From positions 1-64,000 of the forward strand of contig JBMNUZ010000008.1 in assembly GCA_050946535.1 (NCBI GenBank): 64,000 bases of DNA, in the 5' to 3' direction. The stretch is from RUG708 sp050946535. Lineage in GTDB: Bacteria > Bacillota > Clostridia > Peptostreptococcales > Anaerovoracaceae. Positions within the stretch are counted from its first letter, which is position 1. The number at the start of each line of letters is the position of its first letter. The notes below the pieces were generated by a model, which saw only the letters and a list, made by a program, of their open reading frames with translations, did not search any database and was not told the origin of the DNA. Positions 26,462-35,014 of this stretch are shown piece after piece. The translations under genes and the position numbers were made by a program.

Positions 26462-27502
26462 TTATCTGCTCTCCTTTTCTCTTTCCTGCAGGCGCAGCTG
26501 GCCGCATGCAGCGCTGATATCGGCGCCGAGCTGTCTTCTGATCGTCACCGGGATTCCGTGTCTGTCGAGGATTCCGGCGAATTCCTCCGCCCTCTGGCGT
26601 CTGCTGGAGCTGTAAGGTTTTTCTTTCACGCTGTTTACAGGAATAAGGTTGACGTGGCAGAGCATCCCGCGGAGCCTTGCGGAAAGCTCTGACGCACATT
26701 TGTCGCTGTCGTTTATTCCGTCAATCAGCGCATATTCGAATGTTATTCTTCTGTGAGTAGCCTCCGTGTAATCGCGGCAGGCTGCCAGCAGTTCGTCCAT
26801 GCTGTATCTTTTTGATATCGGCATGAGCTGGTGCCTTATCTCATCGTTCGGAGCGTGCAGGGAAACTGCCAGTCCGACCTGAGGCATGTCGGCTGCGAAT
26901 CTTCCGATCCTGTCCACAAGCCCGCAGGTAGATACCGTAATGTTTCTCCAGCCTATTCCCAGGCCACGCTCGTCGTGGATGATTTCCAGCGCCTTTACGA
27001 GCTGATCGTAGTTGTCGAACGGCTCGCCAATGCCCATTACGACGACATGGCTGACGCGTTCTCCGATATCTCTCGATACCGCAACTATCTGATCTGCTAT
27101 TTCTCCGGCTGTGAGGCTGCGCGAAAGTCCGCTGATGCCTGAAGCGCAGAATGCGCATCCCATCCTGCATCCAGCCTGCGACGATATGCACACCGTCCAG
27201 CCGTATTTATAATGCATGAGCACGCTTTCGACTGCGTCGCCTCCGGCGACATCGAAAAGATATTTTCTCGTGCCGTCGGAAGATATCTGCCTTTTCCGCA
27301 TAGCTACAGCGCTGAAGGAAGCTTCCTGCGAAAGCCTGCTTCGCAGGCTCTTCGGCAGATCGGTAAACTCGTCCGCCGAAGAAGCTCCTTCGTACATACG
27401 CCTGAAGATCTGTTTCGCTCTGTATTTTTTCTCTCCAAGAGACAGAACGTAATCTTCAAGCTCGCTGAAAGTCATGTCTTTAAGTACAGCCAGGCCGCTC
27501 AT
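26462..27502 (-). CDS. rlmN: 23S rRNA (adenine-2503-C2)-methyltransferase RlmN
   Basis: A 346-residue radical SAM enzyme that methylates C2 of A2503 in 23S rRNA and A37 in some tRNAs. The radical SAM motif is CRMGCAFC (about residues 112-119). VVMGIGEPFDNYD and VSLHAPND follow. The C-terminal ADISAACGQLR holds the Cys that forms the methyl-transfer intermediate. An N-terminal RlmN helical domain (FSELEDYVLSLGEKKYRAKQ) is present. It starts just after the ileS stop, so it is probably cotranscribed with ileS. In many relatives it lies between rsmB and prpC instead. Confidence 0.96.
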   Translation of the reverse strand: MSGLAVLKDMTFSELEDYVLSLGEKKYRAKQIFRRMYEGASSADEFTDLPKSLRSRLSQEASFSAVAMRKRQISSDGTRKYLFDVAGGDAVESVLMHYKYGWTVCISSQAGCRMGCAFCASGISGLSRSLTAGEIADQIVAVSRDIGERVSHVVVMGIGEPFDNYDQLVKALEIIHDERGLGIGWRNITVSTCGLVDRIGRFAADMPQVGLAVSLHAPNDEIRHQLMPISKRYSMDELLAACRDYTEATHRRITFEYALIDGINDSDKCASELSARLRGMLCHVNLIPVNSVKEKPYSSSRRQRAEEFAGILDRHGIPVTIRRQLGADISAACGQLRLQEREKESR

Positions 27503-27504
27503 GA

Positions 27505-30500
27505 TTATTCTGCTTTCTTTATTTCAAGGCCTGTGTCATGACCGTTGATAGCTTCGGTGCCGAGTTTTGCATCCGTATATTCGATCGATTCTGCAAGCGT
27601 CTCTTTCTTGATATAGTCTGCGTACTTTTCCATCGCTGATCTGATGTCGCTGTCGCAGCTCGCTGTGATATTGATATGATCCATCATATTGAGATCGAGA
27701 TGCTTGCGCATCTGCTGTATCTTCGATACGATTTCCCTCGCGTATCCTTCGCATACAAGATCAGGATCGAGCGTAGTGTCGAGTATTACGAATACGCCGT
27801 TTGAAGATCCTACAGCGAATCCGTCGCGGGCGGAAATGCGCACGTCGATGAATTCCTCAGGGATCTCGGTCTCTTCTCCGCCGAGCTCCATCTTTATGCT
27901 GTGCTTGCTGCCGAGTTCGCTGATAATTTCTTTCGCGTCTGCTTCGGCAAGCTTTTTGCCGAATTCCTTGATGTTCTTTCCGAGCACCGGACCTGCGGCA
28001 CGGAAATCAGGCTTGAGGGAGTAATTCATAAACGAATCCATATTCTTCTCGAATACGACGTCCTTTACGTTGATTTCCTCTTTGATAAGATCTGTCATGG
28101 CCTTGATCTCCGGTTCGTACTTGCCGTCGACTATGATCTTCGACAGCGGCTGTCTTACCTTGAGGTTCTCCTTCTCTCTCTCTCCTCTTCCGAGTCCTGT
28201 GATCGTGCGGACGAGATCCATGCGCTTCTCGAGACCTTCATCGATGAGAGCTTCGTCGCATACAGGATAATCAGCCAGATGAACCGAATGAGCGCCTGTG
28301 AGCTTCGTATATATCTCGTCGCTCAGGAACGGAGCGAACGGTGCCGAAAGCAGCGCAACGCCTGTCAGCATTTCGTATGTCGTCCTGTATACCGACTTCT
28401 TGTCGTCCGTCATTTCAGGAGCATAGAATCTTCTTCTGGCTCTTCTGATGTACCAGTTCGACAGATCCTCGGAAACGAAATCCGTAATGGCTCTGACAGT
28501 TTTCATATGTTCGTAATTGTCCATATCGGCTGTCACTTCCTTTACGAGACTGTTGAATCTCGAAAGTATCCATCTGTCGAGTTCAGGTCTGCCGGCCGGA
28601 TCGACGTCCAGCTCTGCCGCGTTTATGTCGTCCTGGTTCGAGTACAGGATGAAGAAATTATATACGTTCCTCAGAGTCCCGAAATACTTGCTCTGGATTT
28701 CCTTGACGCCTTCCTCATCGAATCTCGTAGGAGTCCATGCAGGTGATCCGTAGAGCAGATACCATCTGATGACGTCGGCGCCGTACTTGTCGAACATGAG
28801 GAACGGATCGACGGTGTTGCCCTTTGACTTGGACATCTTCTTGCCGTTCTTGTCGAGAATGAGGTCTGTAACCAGAACGTTTTTGTACGGAGCCTTTCCT
28901 GCGATGAAAGTCGAGATCGCGAGAAGCGAGTAGAACCATCCTCTCGTCTGGTCGATTCCCTCGCAGATGAAGTCTGCAGGGAACTGCTCCTCGAACTCTT
29001 CTTTATTTTCGAACGGATAGTGCTGCTGCGCGTACGGCATCGAGCCGCTGTCGAACCAGCAGTCCATGACTTCCGAAATTCTCGTCATCGGTTTGCCGCA
29101 CTCAGGGCACTTGAGATGGATTTCGTCCACGTAAGGTCTGTGAAGCTCGATATCTTTTGCGTCGAACTTTTCGAGAGCCTTCTGCATGAGTTCTTCTCTC
29201 GATCCCACGCACTCTACGTGTCCGCATTCACATCTCCAGATTGGAATAGGCGTACCCCAGTATCTGTTTCTGGAAATAGCCCAGTCCTTTACGTCGGCAA
29301 TCCAGTTTCCGAATCTTCCTTCGCCTACGAACGGCGGCTGCCAGTTTACGGTGTTGTTGTTCTCCACCAGCTGATCTCTGAGCTTTGTCATCTCGATATA
29401 CCAGCTCGGCTTTGCATAGTAGATCAGCGGAGTGCCGCATCTCCAGCAGTGAGGATAGTTATGGGTGACCTTCTCCTTCGAGAAGAGTTTTCCCTCTTTT
29501 GCAAGATACTTGATGATTTCGACGTCGAGGCCTTCCTCCATGACGAAGTGGCCTTTCCACGGCGTCGCCGTGAATCTGCCCTGTTCGTCGACAGGATTGA
29601 AGACCATCAGATTGTATTTTCTGCCTGTCTTGTTGTCGTCGTCGCCGAATGCAGGGGCCGTATGAACGATTCCTGTGCCTTCCACGGTATCTACGTAGTC
29701 GGCGCAGCATACGAAGAAGCCTCTTTTGTCCTTCCTGTCTATACTGAGGAAAGGCATGAGCTGCTCGTACTCCATGTATTCGAGATCGCGGCCCTTCATG
29801 GTCTCCAGGACCTTGTACTCTCCCTCGCCGAGGTTCTTGTCAGCAAGATCCTTCGCGATGTAGTAGATTTCCCCGTCCTTTTCGACCTTGACATAGTCGA
29901 TGTCTGGTCCTACCGAAAGAGCGATGTTAGACGGAAGCGTCCACGGAGTGGTCGTCCATGCGAGGAAATATTCGTTGTCTCTGCCCTTAACCTTGAATTT
30001 CGCGGTAAGGGAATTTGTCTTTATTTCTTTGTAGCCCTGTGCCACTTCGTGAGATGCGAGTCCTGTGCCGCAGCGCGGGCAGTAAGGCAGAACCTTGTGT
30101 CCTTCGTAGATGAGTCCTGCGTCGAAGAACTTCTTGAGGATCCACCAGCCGGTCTCTATGAAGTCGTTGTCGAGAGTGATGTAAGGGTGATCGAGATCGA
30201 TCATGTAACCCATGCGCTTCGACATCTCGCGCCAGAGACTCTCGTATTCGAATACCGACTCGCGGCACTTTTCGTTGAATTCCTTTATGCCGTATTTCTC
30301 TATATCTTTTTTGCCGGTCATGTGAAGTTTTTTCTCGACTTCGATCTCGACAGGAAGTCCGTGTGTATCCCAGCCGGCTTTTCTCTTTACCTTGTAGCCC
30401 TTCATCGTCTTGTATCTGCAGACGGAGTCCTTGAGCGACCTGGCCATTACGTGATGAATGCCAGGCTTTCCGTTGGCTGTCGGAGGTCCTTCGTAAAATA

Positions 30501-30621
30501 CAAATGTAGGCTGGCCTTCCCTTTCGCTGATGCACTGGCCGAGCAGGTCTTCCTTTTCCCATCTGTCGGACTGTTCGTTCTGAACATCAGCTATAGGCTC
30601 TGTAGATAATTTTTCAAACAT
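27505..30621 (-). CDS. ileS: Isoleucyl-tRNA synthetase, long (IleS2-like) form
   Basis: A 1038-residue class I aminoacyl-tRNA synthetase. The HIGH-type motif is in PPTANGKPGIHHVMAR (about residues 46-61), the editing domain has TTTPWTLPSN, and the KMSKS motif is in NGKKMSKSKGN (about 605). The length and the PTANGxPGIHH form match the longer, eukaryote-like IleS2 class rather than the 930-residue IleS1 class; IleS2 enzymes are usually much less sensitive to mupirocin. Expression should be controlled by the T-box leader upstream. Confidence 0.97.
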   Translation of the reverse strand: MFEKLSTEPIADVQNEQSDRWEKEDLLGQCISEREGQPTFVFYEGPPTANGKPGIHHVMARSLKDSVCRYKTMKGYKVKRKAGWDTHGLPVEIEVEKKLHMTGKKDIEKYGIKEFNEKCRESVFEYESLWREMSKRMGYMIDLDHPYITLDNDFIETGWWILKKFFDAGLIYEGHKVLPYCPRCGTGLASHEVAQGYKEIKTNSLTAKFKVKGRDNEYFLAWTTTPWTLPSNIALSVGPDIDYVKVEKDGEIYYIAKDLADKNLGEGEYKVLETMKGRDLEYMEYEQLMPFLSIDRKDKRGFFVCCADYVDTVEGTGIVHTAPAFGDDDNKTGRKYNLMVFNPVDEQGRFTATPWKGHFVMEEGLDVEIIKYLAKEGKLFSKEKVTHNYPHCWRCGTPLIYYAKPSWYIEMTKLRDQLVENNNTVNWQPPFVGEGRFGNWIADVKDWAISRNRYWGTPIPIWRCECGHVECVGSREELMQKALEKFDAKDIELHRPYVDEIHLKCPECGKPMTRISEVMDCWFDSGSMPYAQQHYPFENKEEFEEQFPADFICEGIDQTRGWFYSLLAISTFIAGKAPYKNVLVTDLILDKNGKKMSKSKGNTVDPFLMFDKYGADVIRWYLLYGSPAWTPTRFDEEGVKEIQSKYFGTLRNVYNFFILYSNQDDINAAELDVDPAGRPELDRWILSRFNSLVKEVTADMDNYEHMKTVRAITDFVSEDLSNWYIRRARRRFYAPEMTDDKKSVYRTTYEMLTGVALLSAPFAPFLSDEIYTKLTGAHSVHLADYPVCDEALIDEGLEKRMDLVRTITGLGRGEREKENLKVRQPLSKIIVDGKYEPEIKAMTDLIKEEINVKDVVFEKNMDSFMNYSLKPDFRAAGPVLGKNIKEFGKKLAEADAKEIISELGSKHSIKMELGGEETEIPEEFIDVRISARDGFAVGSSNGVFVILDTTLDPDLVCEGYAREIVSKIQQMRKHLDLNMMDHINITASCDSDIRSAMEKYADYIKKETLAESIEYTDAKLGTEAINGHDTGLEIKKAE

Positions 30622-30671
30622 TCTGATGCAATCCCTTTCAACTTACTGGGGGTAACAAATATTACAGTAAT

Positions 30672-30945
30672 AAAAAAATCCCTGCATCAACGATGCAGGG
30701 ACGATATAAGTCATAATACCGCGGTACCACCCTGATAGCACTGCACAGCTTCAGCAGGTGCAGATGCCACCTCAATGCCGCATAACGCGCGGTTCACGAA
30801 TCGGCTTACTGCTGATTCAGCCGACCAGCTCGGAAGTGATCTTCATTTCAGGGTTTAAGCACAGCCTCTCACCTAACGCTGTTTCTCTGTAGCCTGACCG
30901 TTGAAACTACTCTCTTCGTCTACGCTTTTTCTATCAAATTTTAAT
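30672..30945 (-). promoter_or_regulatory. T-box leader (tRNA-Ile sensing) of ileS
   Basis: The minus strand carries the T-box AGGGTGGTACCGCGGT (30718-30733). It is followed by a terminator: TCCCTGCAT (30679-30687) and ATGCAGGGA (30693-30701), then seven Ts (30672-30678). In stem I the sequence GAAATGAAGATCACTTCCGA puts ATC, an Ile codon, in the specifier position, matching the downstream synthetase. Uncharged tRNA-Ile would stabilise the antiterminator and allow ileS expression. Confidence 0.93.
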
Positions 30946-30951
30946 AAATTT

Positions 30952-30979
30952 AGTATACGACCTTTTAAATAATTGTCAA
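30952..30979 (-). promoter_or_regulatory. Promoter of the ileS T-box transcript
   Basis: TTGACA (30974-30979) and TATACT (30952-30957) on the minus strand with a 16-bp spacer, just upstream of the T-box stem I. Confidence 0.8.
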
Positions 30980-31031
30980 TAACCTTTTTCAAATTTATTC
31001 GAGCGTGCGCTTTTTCAAGCCCGAAGAGCGG

Positions 31032-31907
31032 CTACTTGTCCTGTCCTTTCTCTCCGGCATTACCGGCTGCTTCGAGTTTCTTCTCGATGTTGTCGGTAAA
31101 CGTGTCGAGCCAGTCGCCGTCGAAGAGCTCGATCATGCCAGCGTCTACGGCTGCAGCGAGCTTAGGGTCTACAGGAATGCGTGCCACATTGTCGATTCCG
31201 AACTTCTGGGCGATTTCATCGACGTGGCTTTCTCCGAAGATATTATGTCTGGTGTGGCATTCAGGGCATTCGAAATAAGACATGTTTTCGACAATGCCGA
31301 GAACAGGGATCTTCATGAGTTCGGCCATCTTTACGGCCTTTTCGACGATCATGCCGACGAGCTCCTGCGGTGATGCCACCACGATTATGCCGTCGACAGG
31401 CAGCGACTGAAAGACCGTCAGAGGGACATCGCCGGTTCCCGGCGGCATGTCTACGAACATGTAATCGACGCCGTCCCAAAAAACATCGGTCCAGAACTGC
31501 TCGACGGTGCCTGCGATGACAGGACCTCTCCATACGACAGGATCGGTCTCATCTTCGAGGAGAAGATTGACAGACATGAGCTGAATACCTGTCTTGGTCG
31601 TAACAGGGAAAATCATCACATCGTTCGCAGTAGCCTTTTCCGTAACCTTGAATGTCTTTGGAATGGAAGGGCCCGTAACGTCGGCGTCGAGAATAGCCGT
31701 TCTGTTTCCGCGTCTCTGACTGATGACAGCCATCAGGGAAGTGACGAGAGATTTGCCTACGCCGCCTTTTCCGCTTATAACAGCTATAACGTGATCTACG
31801 CTTGACATCTCGTTGAGAGACTTTTTAAAATCCTGGGGAGCCTGCCTGTCTGCGCAGTCCTCAGGGCATGAAGCACAGTTGTTGTCGTATTCGCATGATT
31901 CACTCAT
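31032..31907 (-). CDS. Mrp/Nbp35-family Fe-S carrier ATPase
   Basis: A 291-residue P-loop ATPase of the ParA/MinD-like Mrp family, which carries Fe-S clusters to target proteins. The deviant Walker A SGKGGVGKS is at about residues 45-53, with DADVTGPSIPKTF and DMPPGTGDVPLTV following. A bridging CxxC is in YFECPECHTRH (about 215). The N-terminus is Cys-rich (CEYDNNCASCPEDCADR), like the ferredoxin-like head of Nbp35 proteins. GAGGTAATCAT precedes the ATG. Monocistronic by position. It could supply clusters to the molybdenum hydroxylase or the radical SAM enzymes; that is inference. Confidence 0.92.
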   Translation of the reverse strand: MSESCEYDNNCASCPEDCADRQAPQDFKKSLNEMSSVDHVIAVISGKGGVGKSLVTSLMAVISQRRGNRTAILDADVTGPSIPKTFKVTEKATANDVMIFPVTTKTGIQLMSVNLLLEDETDPVVWRGPVIAGTVEQFWTDVFWDGVDYMFVDMPPGTGDVPLTVFQSLPVDGIIVVASPQELVGMIVEKAVKMAELMKIPVLGIVENMSYFECPECHTRHNIFGESHVDEIAQKFGIDNVARIPVDPKLAAAVDAGMIELFDGDWLDTFTDNIEKKLEAAGNAGEKGQDK

Positions 31908-32019
31908 ATGATTACCTCTTTTAGTATTTCTGAATTATTTGCGTGATTATATTCTTATATTATTTCCATGTAAAAGTCAATAGTATGGAAAAATAAAAAA
32001 CATATGTCAATAAAATAAC

Positions 32020-32051
32020 AAAAGAGTCCCGCCGTCCGTCCGGCTGGACTC
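32020..32051 (-). terminator. Terminator of the DUF5685-dnaJ-PPTase-recX operon
   Basis: GAGTCC (32024-32029) with GGACTC (32046-32051) and inner CGCCG/CGGCT pairing, followed by TTTTG on the minus strand. Confidence 0.8.
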
Positions 32052-32099
32052 AGTGACATTCACCGGCAGCTGAATTACCGGCTGTGCCCTCTTATCGAA

Positions 32100-32717
32100 C
32101 TAAAGATCCGCTATTTTACTGACTGTATAATAAACGCATGAAGGAGAAAAACCTGACGAAGCAAGCCTGCGCGCGAGCCTCGCCTTCATCTTTTCGCGGT
32201 ACTTATAAGCTTCCTGCCAGCCGCCGCTTCCGTCTTCCGAGTCCGACTCGAAGACGCCTGCTTTTTCGTACAGATATCTGGAATCCTCCGCCGGCACCGG
32301 ACAGCCTGATTCGTCGACTTCGAAGTCGCCCGAAAGCCCGCATATCTTAAGAGCCTTTTTCATGCATGCAGTGCGTTCGCTTTCCCTTTCCGTATAGTCG
32401 GCGAGGACATCTGAGATAACCTCGGAATCCACTCCTTTTTCAGACAGTTTCTGCCTTATCCAGACCGGTCCTTTGCCAGCCTCGGATTTTACACGGGCGT
32501 AGCTTTCCGCATATCTTCTGTCGTCGACGATATTCTGACTGATGAGCACTGCAACAGTGTCATTGACTTTTCCGCAGTCGTGTCCCTTTTTTACAAGTTT
32601 TCTGGCGAGTTCCGACGCGGTATTGTCTCCGTAGTCGAGAATGCGCAGCGCATCCTCTCTGATACGTGCTCTTTCGAGCTCTTCTCCGGTCAGCGGATGG
32701 TCGTTTTTCTTTTTCAT
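32100..32717 (-). CDS. recX: RecX-family regulatory protein
   Basis: A 205-residue all-helical protein of the RecX family, which binds RecA and tempers its activity. The RecX repeats are seen in ALRILDYGDNTASELARKLVKKGH (about residues 23-46), VLISQNIVDDRRYAESYAR (about 57-75) and GPVWIRQKLSEKGVDSEVI. A stretch at about 125-165 (SGDFEVDESGCPVPAEDSRY) interrupts the third repeat and is longer than usual. The start overlaps the PPTase stop by four bases (ATGA), so the two are coupled. No recA is in the window. Confidence 0.85.
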   Translation of the reverse strand: MKKKNDHPLTGEELERARIREDALRILDYGDNTASELARKLVKKGHDCGKVNDTVAVLISQNIVDDRRYAESYARVKSEAGKGPVWIRQKLSEKGVDSEVISDVLADYTERESERTACMKKALKICGLSGDFEVDESGCPVPAEDSRYLYEKAGVFESDSEDGSGGWQEAYKYREKMKARLARRLASSGFSPSCVYYTVSKIADL

Positions 32718-33286
32718 ATCGGTTCTTCTTCCTGCCTGTCGATGCAGATGAAGTCCGGATAATCCGAGAGCGAATTCTCCGGGGCGCAGATAGAGACGTA
32801 GAGGCCTTCATATACGAAAGTTCTGAGGTCGGTTCCCTCCGGCGCGGTAAAAACCGGCGGCACCGAAGAAATTCCTGCGAGTCCTTCGCCTGAATATTTC
32901 AGATATGCTTCTTTTCTCGTCCACAGGTATGTGAACTGGGCGCTCTGCTCCTCGGGAGTACTGGCCGAGCACACGTAACGGCTCTCTGCTTCGGTCATAA
33001 AACGTGAAGCGAGTTTATCGGCGTCTCTTACATTCCGCAGATAATACTCGGCGTCCGTGCCGTGTACGTAATCTGCCACGGAGCACATCCACATGCTTTC
33101 CGTGTCTGTCACCGAAAAATGAACTCCGTATGATCCGTCCACAAAAGGTTTGCCGTGGCTTCCCCGATGAATACTGACGTCTGCCGGAAGCCCGCATTTT
33201 TCTCTGAGCACAAGTCCAAGCAGCCTGCTGCCCATATCGATATCGCCAACATGCCTGGTAAACTTGCGGGTGAAGAATATTTTCAT
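32714..33286 (-). CDS. 4'-phosphopantetheinyl transferase, Sfp-like
   Basis: A 190-residue enzyme predicted to transfer phosphopantetheine from CoA to a carrier protein. The signature WTRKEAYLKYSGEGL (about residues 129-143) and the Mg-binding Asp/Glu in HGTDAEYY (about 85-92) are present. The upstream hallmark, usually FNISHS, reads HFSVTDTES here, so it is divergent. The ATG at 33286 has GGAGAG upstream; the frame is open to 33361. No polyketide or peptide synthetase is in the window, so the partner may be the fatty acid acyl carrier protein. Coupled to recX. Confidence 0.85.
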   Translation of the reverse strand: MKIFFTRKFTRHVGDIDMGSRLLGLVLREKCGLPADVSIHRGSHGKPFVDGSYGVHFSVTDTESMWMCSVADYVHGTDAEYYLRNVRDADKLASRFMTEAESRYVCSASTPEEQSAQFTYLWTRKEAYLKYSGEGLAGISSVPPVFTAPEGTDLRTFVYEGLYVSICAPENSLSDYPDFICIDRQEEEPI

Positions 33287-33309
33287 AAGATCTCTCCATG
33301 GAGATGCAG

Positions 33310-33963
33310 CTAACAGCAGAGACAGTTGAGGCAGAGATTGAGCGCGCACATCTGAGCGCACCAGTTCTGATCGATTCCGCCTGCGCCGTAGCCGTACCCG
33401 TTCTGCATATTGCTGTACCTGTACATTCCTCCGGTAAGCTGCGAGACGAGATTCTGGAACATCTCATTTCCCGGCTCCATCTGGGCTGCGGTCTGAGCCT
33501 GCTGGACGGCTTCGTAGTTATTCCCGAGTCCGGCATTCGTCAGAGCCATCAGGTAATACCACATGGCATCCCTGTCTTTGACGCCCATCAGGACATTCAT
33601 GGCTTCACGGAAATGACGTGCGTTGATGTAATTTACAGCGGCCTGGTACATCTGCGCGTTTTCAGGAGAACCGTAGTACGTCTGCTGATTTGCCCCATAG
33701 GATCCTCCGTATGCTCCGCCGTTCTGATATGCATTATAACCTGAATAACCACCGGAATAACCGCCGGACGACCTTCCTCCGTGTTTTCTCTCATCCTGTA
33801 TCTGCGTATAGGCCTCCTGAACGACCTTGAACATATCCTCAGCCGCTTTATTGCCAGGGTTTTTGTCGGGGTGATATTTCCTCGCCATAGCTCTGTACGC
33901 TTTTTTCACTTCGTCGTCAGACGCATTCCTGCTTATACCCAATACCTTATACGGGTCATTCAT
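33310..33963 (-). CDS. DnaJ-domain protein with Cys-rich C-terminus
   Basis: A 217-residue J-domain protein. The N-terminal J domain (residues 2-68) has YKVLGISRNASDDEVKKAYR and the HPD motif in YHPDKNPGNKAA, needed to stimulate DnaK. A Gly/Tyr-rich linker follows (about 70-105), then a TPR-like helical region (AAVNYINARHFREAMNVL). The tail ends CAQMCALNLCLNCLCC with six Cys. No DnaJ zinc-finger or C-terminal peptide-binding domain is present, so it is a specialised co-chaperone rather than DnaJ itself. It is 23 bp upstream of the PPTase gene and follows the DUF5685 gene. Confidence 0.85.
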   Translation of the reverse strand: MNDPYKVLGISRNASDDEVKKAYRAMARKYHPDKNPGNKAAEDMFKVVQEAYTQIQDERKHGGRSSGGYSGGYSGYNAYQNGGAYGGSYGANQQTYYGSPENAQMYQAAVNYINARHFREAMNVLMGVKDRDAMWYYLMALTNAGLGNNYEAVQQAQTAAQMEPGNEMFQNLVSQLTGGMYRYSNMQNGYGYGAGGIDQNWCAQMCALNLCLNCLCC

Positions 33964-34009
33964 CTGTTTATCTTCCTTCCAATAATGCAAGTCGCTGGAA
34001 CCAAGCCGG

Positions 34010-34906
34010 TCAATTCAGCAGCGTTCCGCCGTCTTCTCCGCTGTCTTCTCCGCCTGCCGTACCCGCGTCGTTTACCGCAGTGCTGCCGTTCTGCATGCCG
34101 CGCACAGCATCATTGAACTTTTTCCAGACGCCTGCATAAATAATGTTTCTTAAAATGTCCATATTTTCGTCAACCGGAAGAGTTTCAAACTCGTCGGCAG
34201 CTTCTGATATCATTGACATAAGAATCGTTTTAACCTTTCCGGGAAAGTCATCTTCCCTGCTCAGAGTGTCAAGCGGATTGTACCTGCCCTTGCTTCTGTC
34301 CTTTTCCAGATCATCGAATGCATCGAGAATATATATGAATTTGCCGAGGAAAAATCCCATGCGGGCAAGGTGGTCGTTCCATATCCCTCCGTAGCTGAAC
34401 ACTTCGGCGGAGACTCGCCCGAAACAACCTGCGGCACCTTCAAAATCGCTGCTGCCGCTTTTCTCGAATTCAGACAGTTCGTCAAGATGCTTCCTGATGG
34501 ACGCCGTCTTTTCGGGATATTTTTTTTCGATTTTCTTTATTCTGCGTGAAAGAATCATCGAATACAGCCTGCGGACGAGATTTCTGTCGTCGTTCCAGTC
34601 ATCGAGACATTTCAGATATGTAAGATACAGATTCATATCGGCCGCGTAATCGGTAAAAGAATTCTCGAGCCTGTACCTTTTGCTGAAAGGATGCGCGATG
34701 CACCTGAATTCCTCTCTCCTGGTCTCGCTGTCGTACACTCCGTCGAGCAGAACCGCGAGAAACGTCATATCGTAGCCGAGAGACATTCTTCCTGTCTGTC
34801 CGTATTTTCTTTTAAGCGTACAGCACAGCCCGCAGTAATATTCTCTGTACCTGTAGTAGTCCCTGAACCTGATATCAGGCTGATCTATTGTAATATACCC
34901 GAACAC
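34010..34906 (-). CDS. DUF5685-type protein
   Basis: A 298-residue helical protein beginning VFGYITIDQPDIRFRDYYRY and carrying YYCGLCCTLKRKYGQ (about residues 23-37), the hallmark of a Clostridia family that I recall as DUF5685. An acidic FDDLEKDRSKGRYNPLD segment near residue 215 recalls the Asp-rich helices of the all-alpha isoprenoid-synthase fold, but I cannot confirm catalysis. The C-terminal 30 residues are Gly/Asp-rich and probably disordered. I place the start at the GTG at 34906, eight bases after GAGG. Such genes often neighbour a J-domain gene, as here. Confidence 0.75.
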   Translation of the reverse strand: MFGYITIDQPDIRFRDYYRYREYYCGLCCTLKRKYGQTGRMSLGYDMTFLAVLLDGVYDSETRREEFRCIAHPFSKRYRLENSFTDYAADMNLYLTYLKCLDDWNDDRNLVRRLYSMILSRRIKKIEKKYPEKTASIRKHLDELSEFEKSGSSDFEGAAGCFGRVSAEVFSYGGIWNDHLARMGFFLGKFIYILDAFDDLEKDRSKGRYNPLDTLSREDDFPGKVKTILMSMISEAADEFETLPVDENMDILRNIIYAGVWKKFNDAVRGMQNGSTAVNDAGTAGGEDSGEDGGTLLN

Positions 34907-35014
34907 TCCAAATACCTCAATAAATATTAATATATAATTCTGATCATTTTGTGACAGCATCATGATCAGAACCAATGAACATTATTATCATCTAAACAGA
35001 CTCATTTAGCAAGA

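Noticed and set aside
29020..30609. 529-residue plus-strand ORF opposite ileS
   Set aside because: Antisense shadow of a conserved synthetase gene; no ribosome site and no recognisable motif.
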